A stretch of DNA of 64,000 bases from Tissierellia bacterium (GCA_028709465.1 JAQVWY010000001.1:103469-167468), one strand, 5' to 3'; counted from the stretch's first letter, positions 1-8,218 are shown. A program made the numbers and translations. Notes: generated from the sequence alone by a model not told the origin.

Positions 1-541
1 AATCCTGTTCGTTTTGAATAATTTTAGCAAAATTATTTTTACTATTAGCAAGATAATCTTTTACCTTACCCATTTTTCTAGGAATAATCTTAAATAATTC
101 AATCAATATTTTATTAAATGATTCAACTGTTTCTGCATTAAGCAAACTATTTAATATTGCTTGTGCCTCATCTATCATTATTTGTGTAACTTTATTAGAT
201 GAAATTGTATAATTATCTGCTATTGCTTGTTTTGCCATTGCTTGTAATCTTATAACAATCATTTGTATGTATTTATTTTCTATATCCTTATATTCTTTTT
301 TCTTTGACTTAATAACTGTTTCAGCTACTAACCTAGTCTGGTCTACATATCCTTTTTTAATTTTTTCGTTAAACTTTTTATTCCATTGTGATATAGGATA
401 TTCTGCTGTTTGAAATCCTGTAACTCCTATTCTACCATATTGAACATCAAATACATTTCCATTAGGAATCATACGATAATATTTATTGTTGTTTGCATCT
501 ACTTCTACTTTAACTAAATATAACGGGTTTAAACTTTCCAA
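1..541 (-). CDS. WGR-domain protein, PARP-like (5' part; runs off left edge)
   Basis: The first 180 codons of a gene entering from the left edge, with a TTG start 11 nt after GGAGG. Residues about 8-70 read as a WGR domain, with YYRMIPNGNVF, then QYGRIGVTGF, then a KKF..KI.KGY stretch. WGR domains bind nucleic acid next to ADP-ribosyltransferase domains in PARPs. Residues about 95-175 are helical, and FKIIPRKMG followed by NSKNNF resembles the PARP helical regulatory domain (compare FYTLIPHDFG of PARP1). That arrangement suggests poly(ADP-ribose) polymerase, but the catalytic domain would lie outside the window and is not seen. The alternative is a stand-alone WGR protein. Confidence 0.65.
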   Translation of the reverse strand, partial: MESLNPLYLVKVEVDANNNKYYRMIPNGNVFDVQYGRIGVTGFQTAEYPISQWNKKFNEKIKKGYVDQTRLVAETVIKSKKKEYKDIENKYIQMIVIRLQAMAKQAIADNYTISSNKVTQIMIDEAQAILNSLLNAETVESFNKILIELFKIIPRKMGKVKDYLANSKNNFAKIIQNEQD

Positions 542-585
542 TTTATAAAATACCTCCTTCTGTTTTACTTTACATCAAATATACT

Positions 586-909
586 TTATATAGATATTAT
601 TTCATAACTTACACTATTAACATTACTTACCTCAAAATTTCTATTTGGAATATCAACTAATTCACCCTGTATTTCATAATTTTTTAATTCACCTATTTTA
701 TAATCTCCATATAGAATTATTTCACCATAAATACAATTTTCATCATACCTTGTAGCTTGAGATATAAAACCTATTACTGTTTTATCTTTTGCTACATCTA
801 TTACAACTGGTGTTTTATCAAACATATTCACAATATTATCTATTGAAGTGACAATATTACAATTAGGATTTCTCATATCAAATATTTTTTTATCTTTAAT
901 AATATTCAT
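586..909 (-). CDS. hypothetical protein, 107 aa
   Basis: Not recognised. It starts at ATG after AAAGGAGGATAAATA and ends 44 nt before the PARP-like gene, probably in the same transcript. The sequence alternates short beta-type segments (TPVVIDVAKDKTVIGFI, CIYGEIILYGDYKIGEL) with no cysteine motif or membrane segment, suggesting a small soluble beta-rich fold. Confidence 0.6.
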   Translation of the reverse strand: MNIIKDKKIFDMRNPNCNIVTSIDNIVNMFDKTPVVIDVAKDKTVIGFISQATRYDENCIYGEIILYGDYKIGELKNYEIQGELVDIPNRNFEVSNVNSVSYEIISI

Positions 910-948
910 TATTTATCCTCCTTTTTTTAATTTTATAAAAAAATTATT

Positions 949-1271
949 TTACTCACAATAATTTAATTCTTTATTTATAATTTTATAAGTAAGATACTTT
1001 ATTCCTTCGGCACCATCATAATCCCTTATAGTCCAAGGTTTTGAAATGTCTACCTTATTAATTAATAAATAACCTTCAACATTTTTATTTTTTTTCTTTA
1101 CCATATAATAAGTAATCACCATTTTTAGTTTGGATTCCATGTTCTTTAATAAAACTAATTAATCTTTCATCCGTTCCACCAAGAATATCCAAGATTTTCT
1201 ACATATTTTTGGAATTTTTCTGTCGGTTGAAATCTTCCATAAGAACCTTGCATAATAATTTCTTTTATCAT
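949..1271 (-). pseudogene. small gene broken by two frameshifts
   Basis: A coherent product can be read only by changing frame twice. MIKEIIMQGSYGRFQPTEKF (ATG at 1271, behind GGAG) continues in a second frame as LGGTDERLISFIKEHGIQ. After an A8 run near 1090 a third frame gives NVEGYLLINKVDISKPW to the stop at 949. The 63-aa ORF in that third frame has no ribosome site of its own. Either the gene is decayed or the A-run and a second position are miscalled. Function unknown. Confidence 0.45.
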
Positions 1272-1281
1272 TTTTATTCTC

Positions 1282-1650
1282 CTATAAATTTAATATCCAT
1301 TCACAACATTGCAATCTATAATTATCATAAGAATGTATATCGTCAGATTTTTTAAGTGATTGCTTTTCAATTTCTGCTGCTTTCTTAGCATCTTCAACTA
1401 TATGTTTCCAAGTCTTTTTATATTCAAATGTTCTAATACCATATTCAGTATAATTTTTTCTTTCCATTGCTATTTCATATGCTTTTTCTTTACTTCTTGT
1501 ATATTTACAATTACCCCATATTAAAACTACTTCCATTGGATTTAATAGTCGTTTATTATAATCAGAAAATACCCTTTCTATTGCTTGAGTATGTATAACT
1601 CTATACTGGTCTTTTGTTTTTAATATGTATACTCCATTATCTGCACTCAA
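1282..1650 (-). CDS. hypothetical protein, 122 aa (TTG start)
   Basis: Starts at TTG 7 nt after AGGAGG, and has its own promoter at 1671-1698. The N-terminus SADNGVYILKTKDQYRV is of a kind I associate with short phage proteins of unknown role. The body is rich in Lys, Glu and Tyr, with two cysteines near the C-terminus (QCCEW). No catalytic motif seen. Confidence 0.65.
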   Translation of the reverse strand: MSADNGVYILKTKDQYRVIHTQAIERVFSDYNKRLLNPMEVVLIWGNCKYTRSKEKAYEIAMERKNYTEYGIRTFEYKKTWKHIVEDAKKAAEIEKQSLKKSDDIHSYDNYRLQCCEWILNL

Positions 1651-1670
1651 TATTTTACCTCCTAAATTTT

Positions 1671-1698
1671 ATTATACTACTAATTCGTTTATTGTCAA
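1671..1698 (-). promoter_or_regulatory. sigma-A promoter for the 1650 gene
   Basis: On the minus strand TTGACA (1693-1698), 16 bp, TATAAT (1671-1676). Just upstream is the recurrent AAAATAATAAATAAAC element. Confidence 0.7.
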
Positions 1699-1723
1699 GT
1701 GAGTTTATTTATTATTTTGTTAA

Positions 1724-1906
1724 TTATAAATCTTCGGTTTTTAATATTTTTTCTATAATTCTTTCATTAAACCCTATACCCATTAAAAATTCATAGAAAC
1801 ATCTGCCTATAAAATAAATATCTAAATCCTCACTTCTCTCTGCTGTTCTTTCAACTACTGTTTTAGAATTATCATCTTCTTTACATATCATAGTTATTTT
1901 ATTCAT
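1724..1906 (-). CDS. hypothetical protein, 60 aa
   Basis: The start is taken at 1906 (MNKITMICKEDD), 9 nt after AAGGAG. A longer in-frame reading to 2020 would overlap the next gene and lacks a ribosome site. Acidic, with an aromatic segment DLDIYFIGRCFYEFLMGIGF that may form the core. Not recognised. Confidence 0.5.
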   Translation of the reverse strand: MNKITMICKEDDNSKTVVERTAERSEDLDIYFIGRCFYEFLMGIGFNERIIEKILKTEDL

Positions 1907-1976
1907 TATTAATTCTCCTTTCAAAGTTTGCTCCAATTCCTTATTTGGTATCTTCTTTATCTTGTAACTCTTAAAA

Positions 1977-2336
1977 TTATTTATTTTTATTTTCAATTCC
2001 CTTAATAATTTGTTCTTCATCTTTTATTAATCTTTTAGTTGTTTTAAGTAAGTCTTTGCGTAGTTCTAAATCTTTTATATCATTTACATATCCAAATGAA
2101 GTCATCATATTTTGACCAACCAAATAAAGCCTAAAATCATCTGCATGATTTGATATAGCTACTTTCATAGCACTATGACCATCAATTGAATAAGAATTAA
2201 TTCTTTTTCTATCACATCCATTATATTTATTTATACCATTCATACCCATATCAATATTTTTAATAAATTGTTCTGGATTTGCTTTTATAACATTCCAAGC
2301 ATCATTTAAAATCGTTATAGTTGTCATATATCCCAT
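1977..2336 (-). CDS. hypothetical protein, 119 aa
   Basis: ATG after AAGGAAAG; its ribosome site overlaps the end of the 2848 gene, so the two are probably translationally linked. The sequence MTTITILNDAWNVIKANPEQF and HADDFRLYLVGQNMMTSFGY suggests a small alpha/beta protein. The C-terminus is a charged helix (LLKTTKRLIKDEEQIIKGIE). Function unknown. Confidence 0.6.
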   Translation of the reverse strand: MGYMTTITILNDAWNVIKANPEQFIKNIDMGMNGINKYNGCDRKRINSYSIDGHSAMKVAISNHADDFRLYLVGQNMMTSFGYVNDIKDLELRKDLLKTTKRLIKDEEQIIKGIENKNK

Positions 2337-2338
2337 AA

Positions 2339-2848
2339 TTACTTTCCTTTCTTTTCCTCAACCTTCTTAACATGCTTTGGTTTACTTACTATTCCATCAT
2401 CCACAAAATCATTTTTAAATATTTCTTTTAACCATGTTTCTGTTTCTTTAGCAATATCAATAAACTCTTTAACTGTAACAATTCCACCCTTATCTTTAAT
2501 TTTATCCTCTAGCATCAAATCGTATAATTTACAAAAAGCAGCTTTAAAAGTAGACCAATATCCTCTAAACTTCCAATCACTAACTTCTCCATTCTCAGAT
2601 TCAAGAAGGTCTTCTTCAGTTAATTCACTTGTACTAGTAATTAATTTTTGTAATATCTTATTTTTACCATCCGATAAATTTATTCTATATGTATCACCAA
2701 TTAAAATTAATATTTCCTGTCTTTCGCCTGTTTTATCTCCCTTTTTTCTACCTCTATTGCCCTTAACCTTAGTAGCAGTCTCATTCTTAATTAGGTTTAC
2801 ATCATCTTCATTATTTTCCAAATTTTCTTTACCTTTTTTATTCTTCAA
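2339..2848 (-). CDS. basic-tailed hypothetical protein, 169 aa
   Basis: TTG start after AAGGAG. The first 40 residues are a charged, disordered tail containing KGNRGRKKGDKTG, which resembles an AT-hook-like DNA-contacting segment. The middle (about 45-140) is a folded alpha/beta part with several tryptophans, and the C-terminus is again lysine-rich. A DNA-associated role is possible but is inferred only from composition. Confidence 0.55.
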   Translation of the reverse strand: MKNKKGKENLENNEDDVNLIKNETATKVKGNRGRKKGDKTGERQEILILIGDTYRINLSDGKNKILQKLITSTSELTEEDLLESENGEVSDWKFRGYWSTFKAAFCKLYDLMLEDKIKDKGGIVTVKEFIDIAKETETWLKEIFKNDFVDDGIVSKPKHVKKVEEKKGK

Positions 2849-2902
2849 TTTATTATCTCCTTGCTTCTTCTTTTTTTATTTTGGTGATAAATGTACTATA
2901 AA

Positions 2903-3073
2903 TTAATAATCCATGCCATATTTTTTTAATTCTTTTGGTTCAATAGTTCCATCTTCTAAAATAGCAATTAAACATTCAAATTGTCTTTCACCATTTTCAC
3001 CATAAGCATATAAATCACTTAAATATTCATTTTTATGTAAATAACAATAGTTTATGGCTTCTTCTTTATTCAT
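2903..3073 (-). CDS. hypothetical protein, 56 aa
   Basis: A short gene behind AAAGGAGGGAGT. The product begins MNKEEAINYCYLHKNEYLSD and is acidic, ending GTIEPKELKKYGMDY. Intact frame, good ribosome site and same strand as its neighbours make it a likely real gene. Function unknown. Confidence 0.5.
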   Translation of the reverse strand: MNKEEAINYCYLHKNEYLSDLYAYGENGERQFECLIAILEDGTIEPKELKKYGMDY

Positions 3074-3114
3074 TAATACTCCCTCCTTTTAAATATTTAA
3101 TTCAAATGTTAATT

Positions 3115-3426
3115 TTATATTAATCTACTAAACGCACTATCAGTAACCATATAGTATTTAATATTCATTTTAGATTCATCATATTTACTTATTATAATCT
3201 CCAAATGAAAATCATCATTTATCAATATTTCTAGTAGTTTATAAAATTTTGGTTTAGTAGAACCAATCATTGTTCCTTGTATAACTTTCTCAGTAAAATC
3301 TTCTTCGCTCAATATGTATTCTTTAAATTCATCCCAATTTTGTTTATTAATTTTATACATCACGCTCTGAAAATCTCTTGGATTATTATTATCATCTAGT
3401 GATGTATTAGTTTGAATAATATACAT
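3115..3426 (-). CDS. hypothetical protein, 103 aa
   Basis: ATG 7 nt after GAAAGGAGG. Mixed alpha/beta, acidic (QNWDEFKEYILSEEDFTEK, FHLEIIISKYDESKMN). No recognised motif. It sits 25 nt downstream of the next small gene, probably in one operon. Confidence 0.6.
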   Translation of the reverse strand: MYIIQTNTSLDDNNNPRDFQSVMYKINKQNWDEFKEYILSEEDFTEKVIQGTMIGSTKPKFYKLLEILINDDFHLEIIISKYDESKMNIKYYMVTDSAFSRLI

Positions 3427-3451
3427 TTTTACCTCCTTTCTTTCAATAAAA

Positions 3452-3706
3452 CTACTCTTTGATATAATCTTCTGTATTTGCTATTTCATGAAATTTAATA
3501 CAAGATTTATACCATTTCCAAGCATCCTTTGTAAGTTCATAGCTGTGTCCTCTATCTATAATGTCATAGTAAAGTCCATCTAAAAACAATGAAACATCAT
3601 ATCCTTCGTTGTTTTCTAATATTTCATTAATTGCTAGTTGTACTCCACTAAAATCATCACAAAGATATTTTAATTTATTAATTTTTTCGGTAATAATTTC
3701 TTCCAT
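3452..3706 (-). CDS. hypothetical protein, 84 aa
   Basis: ATG after AAGGAG, ending in TAG, which shows that TAG is an ordinary stop here. Strongly acidic and helical; DGLYYDIIDRGHSYELTKDA looks like a helix-turn region. Not recognised. Confidence 0.6.
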   Translation of the reverse strand: MEEIITEKINKLKYLCDDFSGVQLAINEILENNEGYDVSLFLDGLYYDIIDRGHSYELTKDAWKWYKSCIKFHEIANTEDYIKE

Positions 3707-3740
3707 TTAAATCTCCTTAAATTTATATAAATTCTGCCTT

Positions 3741-4109
3741 TTATTGAAACACCTTTTTCATTTCACTTTTAACCATATCAGCTATTAAATCTTTAAGACC
3801 TGTTTTAATTATAGCATCGGTGATAACCTCACCATCTGCCTTTAATGTTTTATACTGCATAGTTTTTTCAAATCTATTAGCTAAATTATCAGTTACTTTC
3901 TTTGCGACCTCTTTTTTAAAATCCAAATCCATTAATGATTCAAGTTTTTCTATCATTATATTTTCTAGTTTTTCACCCAAATCCGTTCTATCATATGTAT
4001 TACCTAATAGTTGATTAATTAATACTTCTGATGATTTATATATAATTTCATCCTGTAATGAATAAACACTGTCGCAATCTTCTATGTCTACCGTAAAATT
4101 AAACTTCAC
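3741..4109 (-). CDS. hypothetical protein, 122 aa (GTG start)
   Basis: GTG start behind AAAGGAGG. After an N-terminal strand (KFNFTVDIEDC) the protein is almost wholly helical with amphipathic repeats, such as EKLENIMIEKLESLMDLDF and KEVAKKVTDNLANRFEKTM. It could be a small helical bundle or scaffold. No enzyme motif. Confidence 0.6.
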   Translation of the reverse strand: MKFNFTVDIEDCDSVYSLQDEIIYKSSEVLINQLLGNTYDRTDLGEKLENIMIEKLESLMDLDFKKEVAKKVTDNLANRFEKTMQYKTLKADGEVITDAIIKTGLKDLIADMVKSEMKKVFQ

Positions 4110-4147
4110 TTTTTATCCTCCTTTTATATTTGTTTGAAATACCTATT

Positions 4148-4411
4148 TTATGGTAATAATTTACTATCAACTAATCTCTTAAAATAACCTTTTATTTTAT
4201 CATCATTCTCAGAGGCAATCTTAATTATATTTTGTAATTCTTCACTTGTATATGATGGGTATTCACTCTTTAGTTCATTTAACATACTATATATGCAATA
4301 TAAACCTTGAGCAATTCCGACTAAATAATATTGATATTCAGTAGTAGTTTTAAAAAGTTCATTATGTATATTTTCTATTTCTGTCTTTTTATAATAGTCT
4401 TTTAAATTCAT
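4148..4411 (-). CDS. hypothetical protein, 87 aa
   Basis: ATG after GAAAGGAG. Helical; YYLVGIAQGLYCIYSMLNEL is a hydrophobic helix too short and polar for a clear membrane span. Not recognised. Confidence 0.6.
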   Translation of the reverse strand: MNLKDYYKKTEIENIHNELFKTTTEYQYYLVGIAQGLYCIYSMLNELKSEYPSYTSEELQNIIKIASENDDKIKGYFKRLVDSKLLP

Positions 4412-4457
4412 ATTAAACTCCTTTCTTTTTAGATAAATTTATCTATTTATGTAAATA

Positions 4458-4595
4458 TTATCTATCATAACTAGTTATAATCATTCCAGTACAACCAGCT
4501 AAATATCCAAAACTATATTTAAATGATTCTGGTATAAGATAAGCACTAATAAAAGACATTACTATACAAAACAACACTAATGTAAACCATTTCAT
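4458..4595 (-). CDS. small membrane protein, 45 aa
   Basis: ATG after GAAAGGAGAAA. Begins MKWFTLVLFCIVMSFISAYL, a single N-terminal transmembrane helix or uncleaved signal anchor, followed by a short tail with a second weakly hydrophobic stretch. It lies directly downstream of the TnpB-like gene; no link is implied. Confidence 0.5.
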   Translation of the reverse strand: MKWFTLVLFCIVMSFISAYLIPESFKYSFGYLAGCTGMIITSYDR

Positions 4596-4663
4596 ATAAA
4601 ATTTCTCCTTTCTATAACTTTCAACCTAATAAGCAATTTATTCAAATATTTCTATTTGATTTA

Positions 4664-4683
4664 TTAGATTACATTCAATCTAA
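4664..4683 (-). other. hairpin at the 3' end of the TnpB-like gene
   Basis: Perfect 7-bp stem TTAGATT/AATCTAA with a 6-nt loop, overlapping the stop codon. It may be a weak terminator or a remnant of the right-end/omega-RNA structure seen at the 3' end of tnpB genes. The T-tract is poor. Confidence 0.4.
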
Positions 4684-6055
4684 CTGGGTGTAAACCTGCA
4701 CCCTCTATTCCGTCAGCAAAAGCGTTTGGAAATACTTTATGTATTATCTGGTAAGCTCCATTCAAGTCGGCATTTATTAATTCACCTCCATTACTTTTAA
4801 ATAAACCTCTTGTAATTCTTCTTGATTTATCATAATTCTCCTTAATGGGTAGTTCACCATCAAGAAAAGAAGTACCACTTGTATAAGACTCTTCTGTTTC
4901 AATAAAGTTAATTCCATTATTCTCACATTTATATTTTATTTTATTTATTAATATAGCAAAAGGGATTTGAACAAAATTCTGATTAACTTTTTTACTCATA
5001 CTAGACTCCTGTTTCCAACCTTTATTTTTACCTATAACTACAGTATCAATATTATTTTCTAGACACCAATCAATAATCATTTTACTTGTTTTATGTATAT
5101 AGTCATCTATTTTATTATTTCTTTTATTAGTAAGTTTTTGAAGTTTATTACTCCAATTCATATTATGCTTTAATTTTAAATCTGTTTGCATTTTAGATTT
5201 TTCTTTGTTGTAATATTGATTTATAGATTTTAATGGTCTACCATTAATTATAAACGGTTGTAATTTAATATTATTAACAACAGATACAAGATTATCAATT
5301 CCTATGTCTATACCTATTATATTTTTATTTTCTTTGTTTATATCAGGTGCTTCAATTTCATAAACCAACTCCATTACATATGTATTACCTCTTGGAATAA
5401 ATCTTGTTTGTATAAGTTTATCTTGTACTTTAGTTTGAAATTTATTATTTAATGGTTTTAATGGAGCAAAAGCAAAATATATGTAACCATCTACTATTTT
5501 TGATTGAACATTTGTTAAAATTAATTCTTTTCTACCCTTTTCTTTATCTTTATAATTAGGTAACTTAGGTCTGCCTAGATATTTTTCTTTGTTTTTAAAC
5601 CAGTCTTTTATACTTTCATAAAATGACTTCCAATTTTTATCTAATACTTTTAAAGTTTGTTGAGAACTATTTGAACCTAAATCTTTAAAAGGTTCACTCT
5701 GTTTGGTGATAAAATCCATAAAGTCATAATTACAACTTCTATGGTCTTTATCAAAATATTCTAAAGGTTTGAATTCTTTATCTACATTTTTACCTTTTTC
5801 TTGTTTCTTTTCTAAATTGATTTTTTTATTAACATTATATTTATTTACACTTTCATTAACCCAAATTAAAAAATCAGATTGTTCTTGTGTAATTTCTTTA
5901 TTCTCTTTTAGTAAATTAGTTATAATAAATACTTGTCTAATTATATAATTTGCATAGTTATAAATATTTTTAGATTTAAAGCATAATTCATCTATGATTT
6001 TCCAATCTGGATTATTCTTTTTTATTAAATGTTGTTCTACTCTATTTACTTTCAT
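4664..6055 (-). CDS. TnpB/Cas12-like RuvC nuclease next to a CRISPR-like mini-array
   Basis: 463-aa RNA-guided-nuclease-family protein (TnpB, ancestor of type V Cas12). The split RuvC active site is intact: D250 in IIGIDIGIDNL, E386 in FIETEESYTS, and D430 in INADLNGAYQI. The usual four-Cys zinc finger between RuvC-II and III is missing, as in several Firmicute TnpBs (the region reads SFLDGELPIKENYDKS). The C-terminus NAFADGIEGAGLHPVRL is typical of IS605-type TnpB. Residues about 45-125 form a Lys/Glu-rich insertion, making it longer than a typical TnpB of about 400 aa. No tnpA is present. A repeat-spacer array in the same orientation lies 77 bp upstream. Start: ATG after AAGGAG. Confidence 0.85.
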   Translation of the reverse strand: MKVNRVEQHLIKKNNPDWKIIDELCFKSKNIYNYANYIIRQVFIITNLLKENKEITQEQSDFLIWVNESVNKYNVNKKINLEKKQEKGKNVDKEFKPLEYFDKDHRSCNYDFMDFITKQSEPFKDLGSNSSQQTLKVLDKNWKSFYESIKDWFKNKEKYLGRPKLPNYKDKEKGRKELILTNVQSKIVDGYIYFAFAPLKPLNNKFQTKVQDKLIQTRFIPRGNTYVMELVYEIEAPDINKENKNIIGIDIGIDNLVSVVNNIKLQPFIINGRPLKSINQYYNKEKSKMQTDLKLKHNMNWSNKLQKLTNKRNNKIDDYIHKTSKMIIDWCLENNIDTVVIGKNKGWKQESSMSKKVNQNFVQIPFAILINKIKYKCENNGINFIETEESYTSGTSFLDGELPIKENYDKSRRITRGLFKSNGGELINADLNGAYQIIHKVFPNAFADGIEGAGLHPVRLNVI

Positions 6056-6130
6056 TATTACTCCTTAATATTTATAATTTATATATAAGTTGCGGCTTTT
6101 CTATTATTTCTTTAATGTATGTCATTATTG

Positions 6131-6299
6131 AGGTTATATTCACACATCCGTATAAGTTGTAACCAATCTGATATGAAGAAAGTAGATAAACAATATTCTC
6201 AAGGTTATATTCACACATATATGTAAGTTAAAACAGAATCAATTACAATTTATGACCAAGAGTTTAAGGTTATATTCACACAGATATGTAAGTTAAAAC
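6131..6299 (-). CRISPR. CRISPR-like mini-array, 3 repeats and 2 spacers
   Basis: Three copies of a 32-nt repeat lie at 6132-6163, 6203-6234 and 6268-6299. The last two differ at one position; the copy nearest the nuclease gene has five changes, as expected of a terminal repeat. On the minus strand the repeat begins GTTTTAACTTACAT and ends GTGTGAATATAACC, giving GTT...AAC ends, with a central palindrome ACATATATGT in the middle copy. Spacers are 39 nt (6164-6202) and 33 nt (6235-6267), unrelated to each other. Orientation and end degeneracy suggest transcription toward the nuclease gene, with the leader at 6300-6500. No protospacer was noticed in this window. Confidence 0.75.
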
Positions 6300-6363
6300 T
6301 GGCATATATTACATTATAGCTGTTTCAATGTTTTCAAGATGTAAAAGTGCGAATCTCTTAATT

Positions 6364-6412
6364 TGTGTGAAATTTATTGAATAAAAGTGTGTTTCGCACA
6401 AAGTTATTCAAT
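6364..6412 (-). ncRNA. candidate tracr/scout-type RNA region beside the array
   Basis: A strong hairpin occupies 6376-6412: outer 9-bp stem ATTGAATAA/TTATTCAAT, a symmetric AAG/AAG internal loop, an inner 4-bp stem TGTG/CACA, and a 5-nt loop. Immediately next to it on the minus strand is TTCACACA (6364-6371), complementary to eight bases (TGTGTGAA) of the array repeat. A structured RNA with a short anti-repeat beside the leader fits a tracrRNA-like partner. Expression is unproven. Confidence 0.4.
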
Positions 6413-6513
6413 TAGACAAAACCCATGTCTTCTATCCAATTTTATTTGGAATTCATTTAGGAAGAAATATTTCTTCCTTTCATATTTCAATGGTATCATC
6501 GTTTTGAGCAAAC

Positions 6514-6690
6514 TTATCCAATCTCCATATAATCATTTAAATCATTCAATATGTCACAAAAAGTAGCATCATTATTGTTGAAGTTATCTCCAAAGTGTTT
6601 GTTTAAAGGACACTTATCGCATTTGAAATTACATTCATATTCTTTAAAATCTTTAATCACACTTATAAATCTGGTAACTAATTCTTCCAT
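6514..6690 (-). CDS. small Cys-containing protein, 58 aa
   Basis: ATG after AGGAGGATTATC. The segment YECNFKCDKCPLNKH (a C-x3-C-x2-C pattern) plus a later FCDIL cysteine suggests a small metal-binding knuckle. Flanks are acidic. It lies between the CRISPR leader and the methyltransferase; function unknown. Confidence 0.5.
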   Translation of the reverse strand: MEELVTRFISVIKDFKEYECNFKCDKCPLNKHFGDNFNNNDATFCDILNDLNDYMEIG

Positions 6691-6737
6691 GATAATCCTC
6701 CTTTTTGTTTGAATAAAATGGTATTTTCATATGGATT

Positions 6738-7616
6738 TTATGATACTTTTTCTACTACATTTTGTATTCTATTTTTAGCAATTTCACAATAAGGTTCTTT
6801 TTCTGTGTTTAACATCTCAATATTAAGCCAATGTAAATTATAATTTTCATCTCTATTAAGTTCTTCGCATGCAACTCCATGCGTTCCACTTCCAGCAGTA
6901 ATATCTATTGTTCTTCCACCTATAGGAGTAACTAATTTTATAAGCCACTTAATAAGTTCTTTAGGCTTTACAGTAATATGACTATTACCTTCGCCTTTTT
7001 CCTTCTTAGTGGGTTTGGCACAGTATAAAAACGGTACAAAATCTTCTTCATCAATTTTTAAAAAATATCTGCTTGCTCCACCAGTATCTCCATACACTGT
7101 TTCTGGATTTATTACATTATTTGCGTATTTTCCATATACATTGGCAGTATATTCTCCTTTGAATCCTTCTGGTTTTACTTTTCCACTTGTTAAAATTCCA
7201 CTCTGATTATTTAATTCTTCACTCATATATGTATTAAAAACTATATTAGCAGGGAATCTACCCGCAGAATTGTGTAATGATAAAAGTTCACCACTAGCAT
7301 TATCTTTATTTTCTCCATTTTCCAATCCTGCTTTAGCGTGATGTTTATAATCTTTTCCTATGCGTGGGTCATCATTTTCAGCAAAATTAATTCTACAAGC
7401 ATCAATATTCATTCCACCACAATTATGCTTTTCGATGTTCTGTATGTATGTACCTTCTAATGGTTTTTGAAATACAGTTATAGGTTCATGTGCTGGTTTT
7501 AATCCTGCGGTTTTAGTTCCTATATGTTTTTTTATTTCTTCTGGGACAACAAATTTTCCATTGTCTGACTGTTGTATTAAAATATCTTTACCAAATAAAT
7601 TTATTTTATATTCCAT
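6738..7616 (-). CDS. DNA methyltransferase, C-terminal part (SAM-binding half)
   Basis: The second half of a beta-class (N4-cytosine/N6-adenine) DNA methyltransferase. GLKPAHEPITVFQKPLEGTY marks the join after the catalytic half. Near the C-terminus, HITVKPKELIKWLIKLVTP and DITAGSGTHGVACEEL form the SAM-binding motif (FxGxG-like), followed by YCEIAKNRI. The catalytic DPPY-type motif is in the gene at 8206-8625. This part has its own ATG that overlaps the stop of the intervening HNH gene (TAATG) and a GGAG site. Methylation would require assembly of the two polypeptides. Confidence 0.75.
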   Translation of the reverse strand: MEYKINLFGKDILIQQSDNGKFVVPEEIKKHIGTKTAGLKPAHEPITVFQKPLEGTYIQNIEKHNCGGMNIDACRINFAENDDPRIGKDYKHHAKAGLENGENKDNASGELLSLHNSAGRFPANIVFNTYMSEELNNQSGILTSGKVKPEGFKGEYTANVYGKYANNVINPETVYGDTGGASRYFLKIDEEDFVPFLYCAKPTKKEKGEGNSHITVKPKELIKWLIKLVTPIGGRTIDITAGSGTHGVACEELNRDENYNLHWLNIEMLNTEKEPYCEIAKNRIQNVVEKVS

Positions 7617-8218
7617 TATAAATCTCCTAATGCCCTATGTGTATTGATATGTTCATGTACATTTGTAATTTCAAAATTTTCAACCCGATTATCCCATTTA
7701 CATTTATTAATATGATGAATTTGTTCTTCAAGAAGTAATTCTCTACCTAAATATTCTCCCATTATTTTACGATGTTCTAAAACATATTTTTTTCCATTCC
7801 AAATACATATATAGCCATCATTTCTTTGAAATCTTCCACCTTTCCAAGTAGGATTCTTTTCTCCTAAATAATGAGGGAGATTATTTTTTGATAAATCATA
7901 TCTTTTCTTTATTGGAATCTTTAATTCTATTAATCTTCTTCTAACTGTATTAATCGCACAATTAAGTATATTGGCAATTTCAGTAATTGTTTTATTCTCA
8001 ATTTCATAAGCGTTTATTAACCATTCAGTTTCTATATGTATTATATTGTTATGTTGTGCTTCTTTATAATCTCTTATTTTTATATTGTGTTTATTGAGTA
8101 AATTACTTATTGTTTGAGAAGATTTATAACCATATATTTTTGCAATTTCTACAGTAGTTTTTAATTGATTAATATATAACTCATATAATTCTTCTTTTAA
8201 AGGTTTTATTCTTCCCAT
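7616..8218 (-). CDS. HNH homing-type endonuclease inserted in the methyltransferase gene
   Basis: 200 aa. The N-terminal half has two helix-turn-helix-like segments (TTVEIAKIYGYKSSQTISNLL and KTITEIANILNCAINTVRRRL). The C-terminal half has the HNH fold, with NPTWKGGR, YVLEHRKIMGEYLGREL, and IHHINKCKWDNRVENFEI. This architecture is typical of phage free-standing or intron-borne homing nucleases. The gene overlaps the upstream half by 13 nt and touches the downstream half by 1 nt, so it splits the methyltransferase in frame-independent fashion. It nicks or cuts DNA to spread itself. Confidence 0.8.
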   Translation of the reverse strand: MGRIKPLKEELYELYINQLKTTVEIAKIYGYKSSQTISNLLNKHNIKIRDYKEAQHNNIIHIETEWLINAYEIENKTITEIANILNCAINTVRRRLIELKIPIKKRYDLSKNNLPHYLGEKNPTWKGGRFQRNDGYICIWNGKKYVLEHRKIMGEYLGRELLLEEQIHHINKCKWDNRVENFEITNVHEHINTHRALGDL

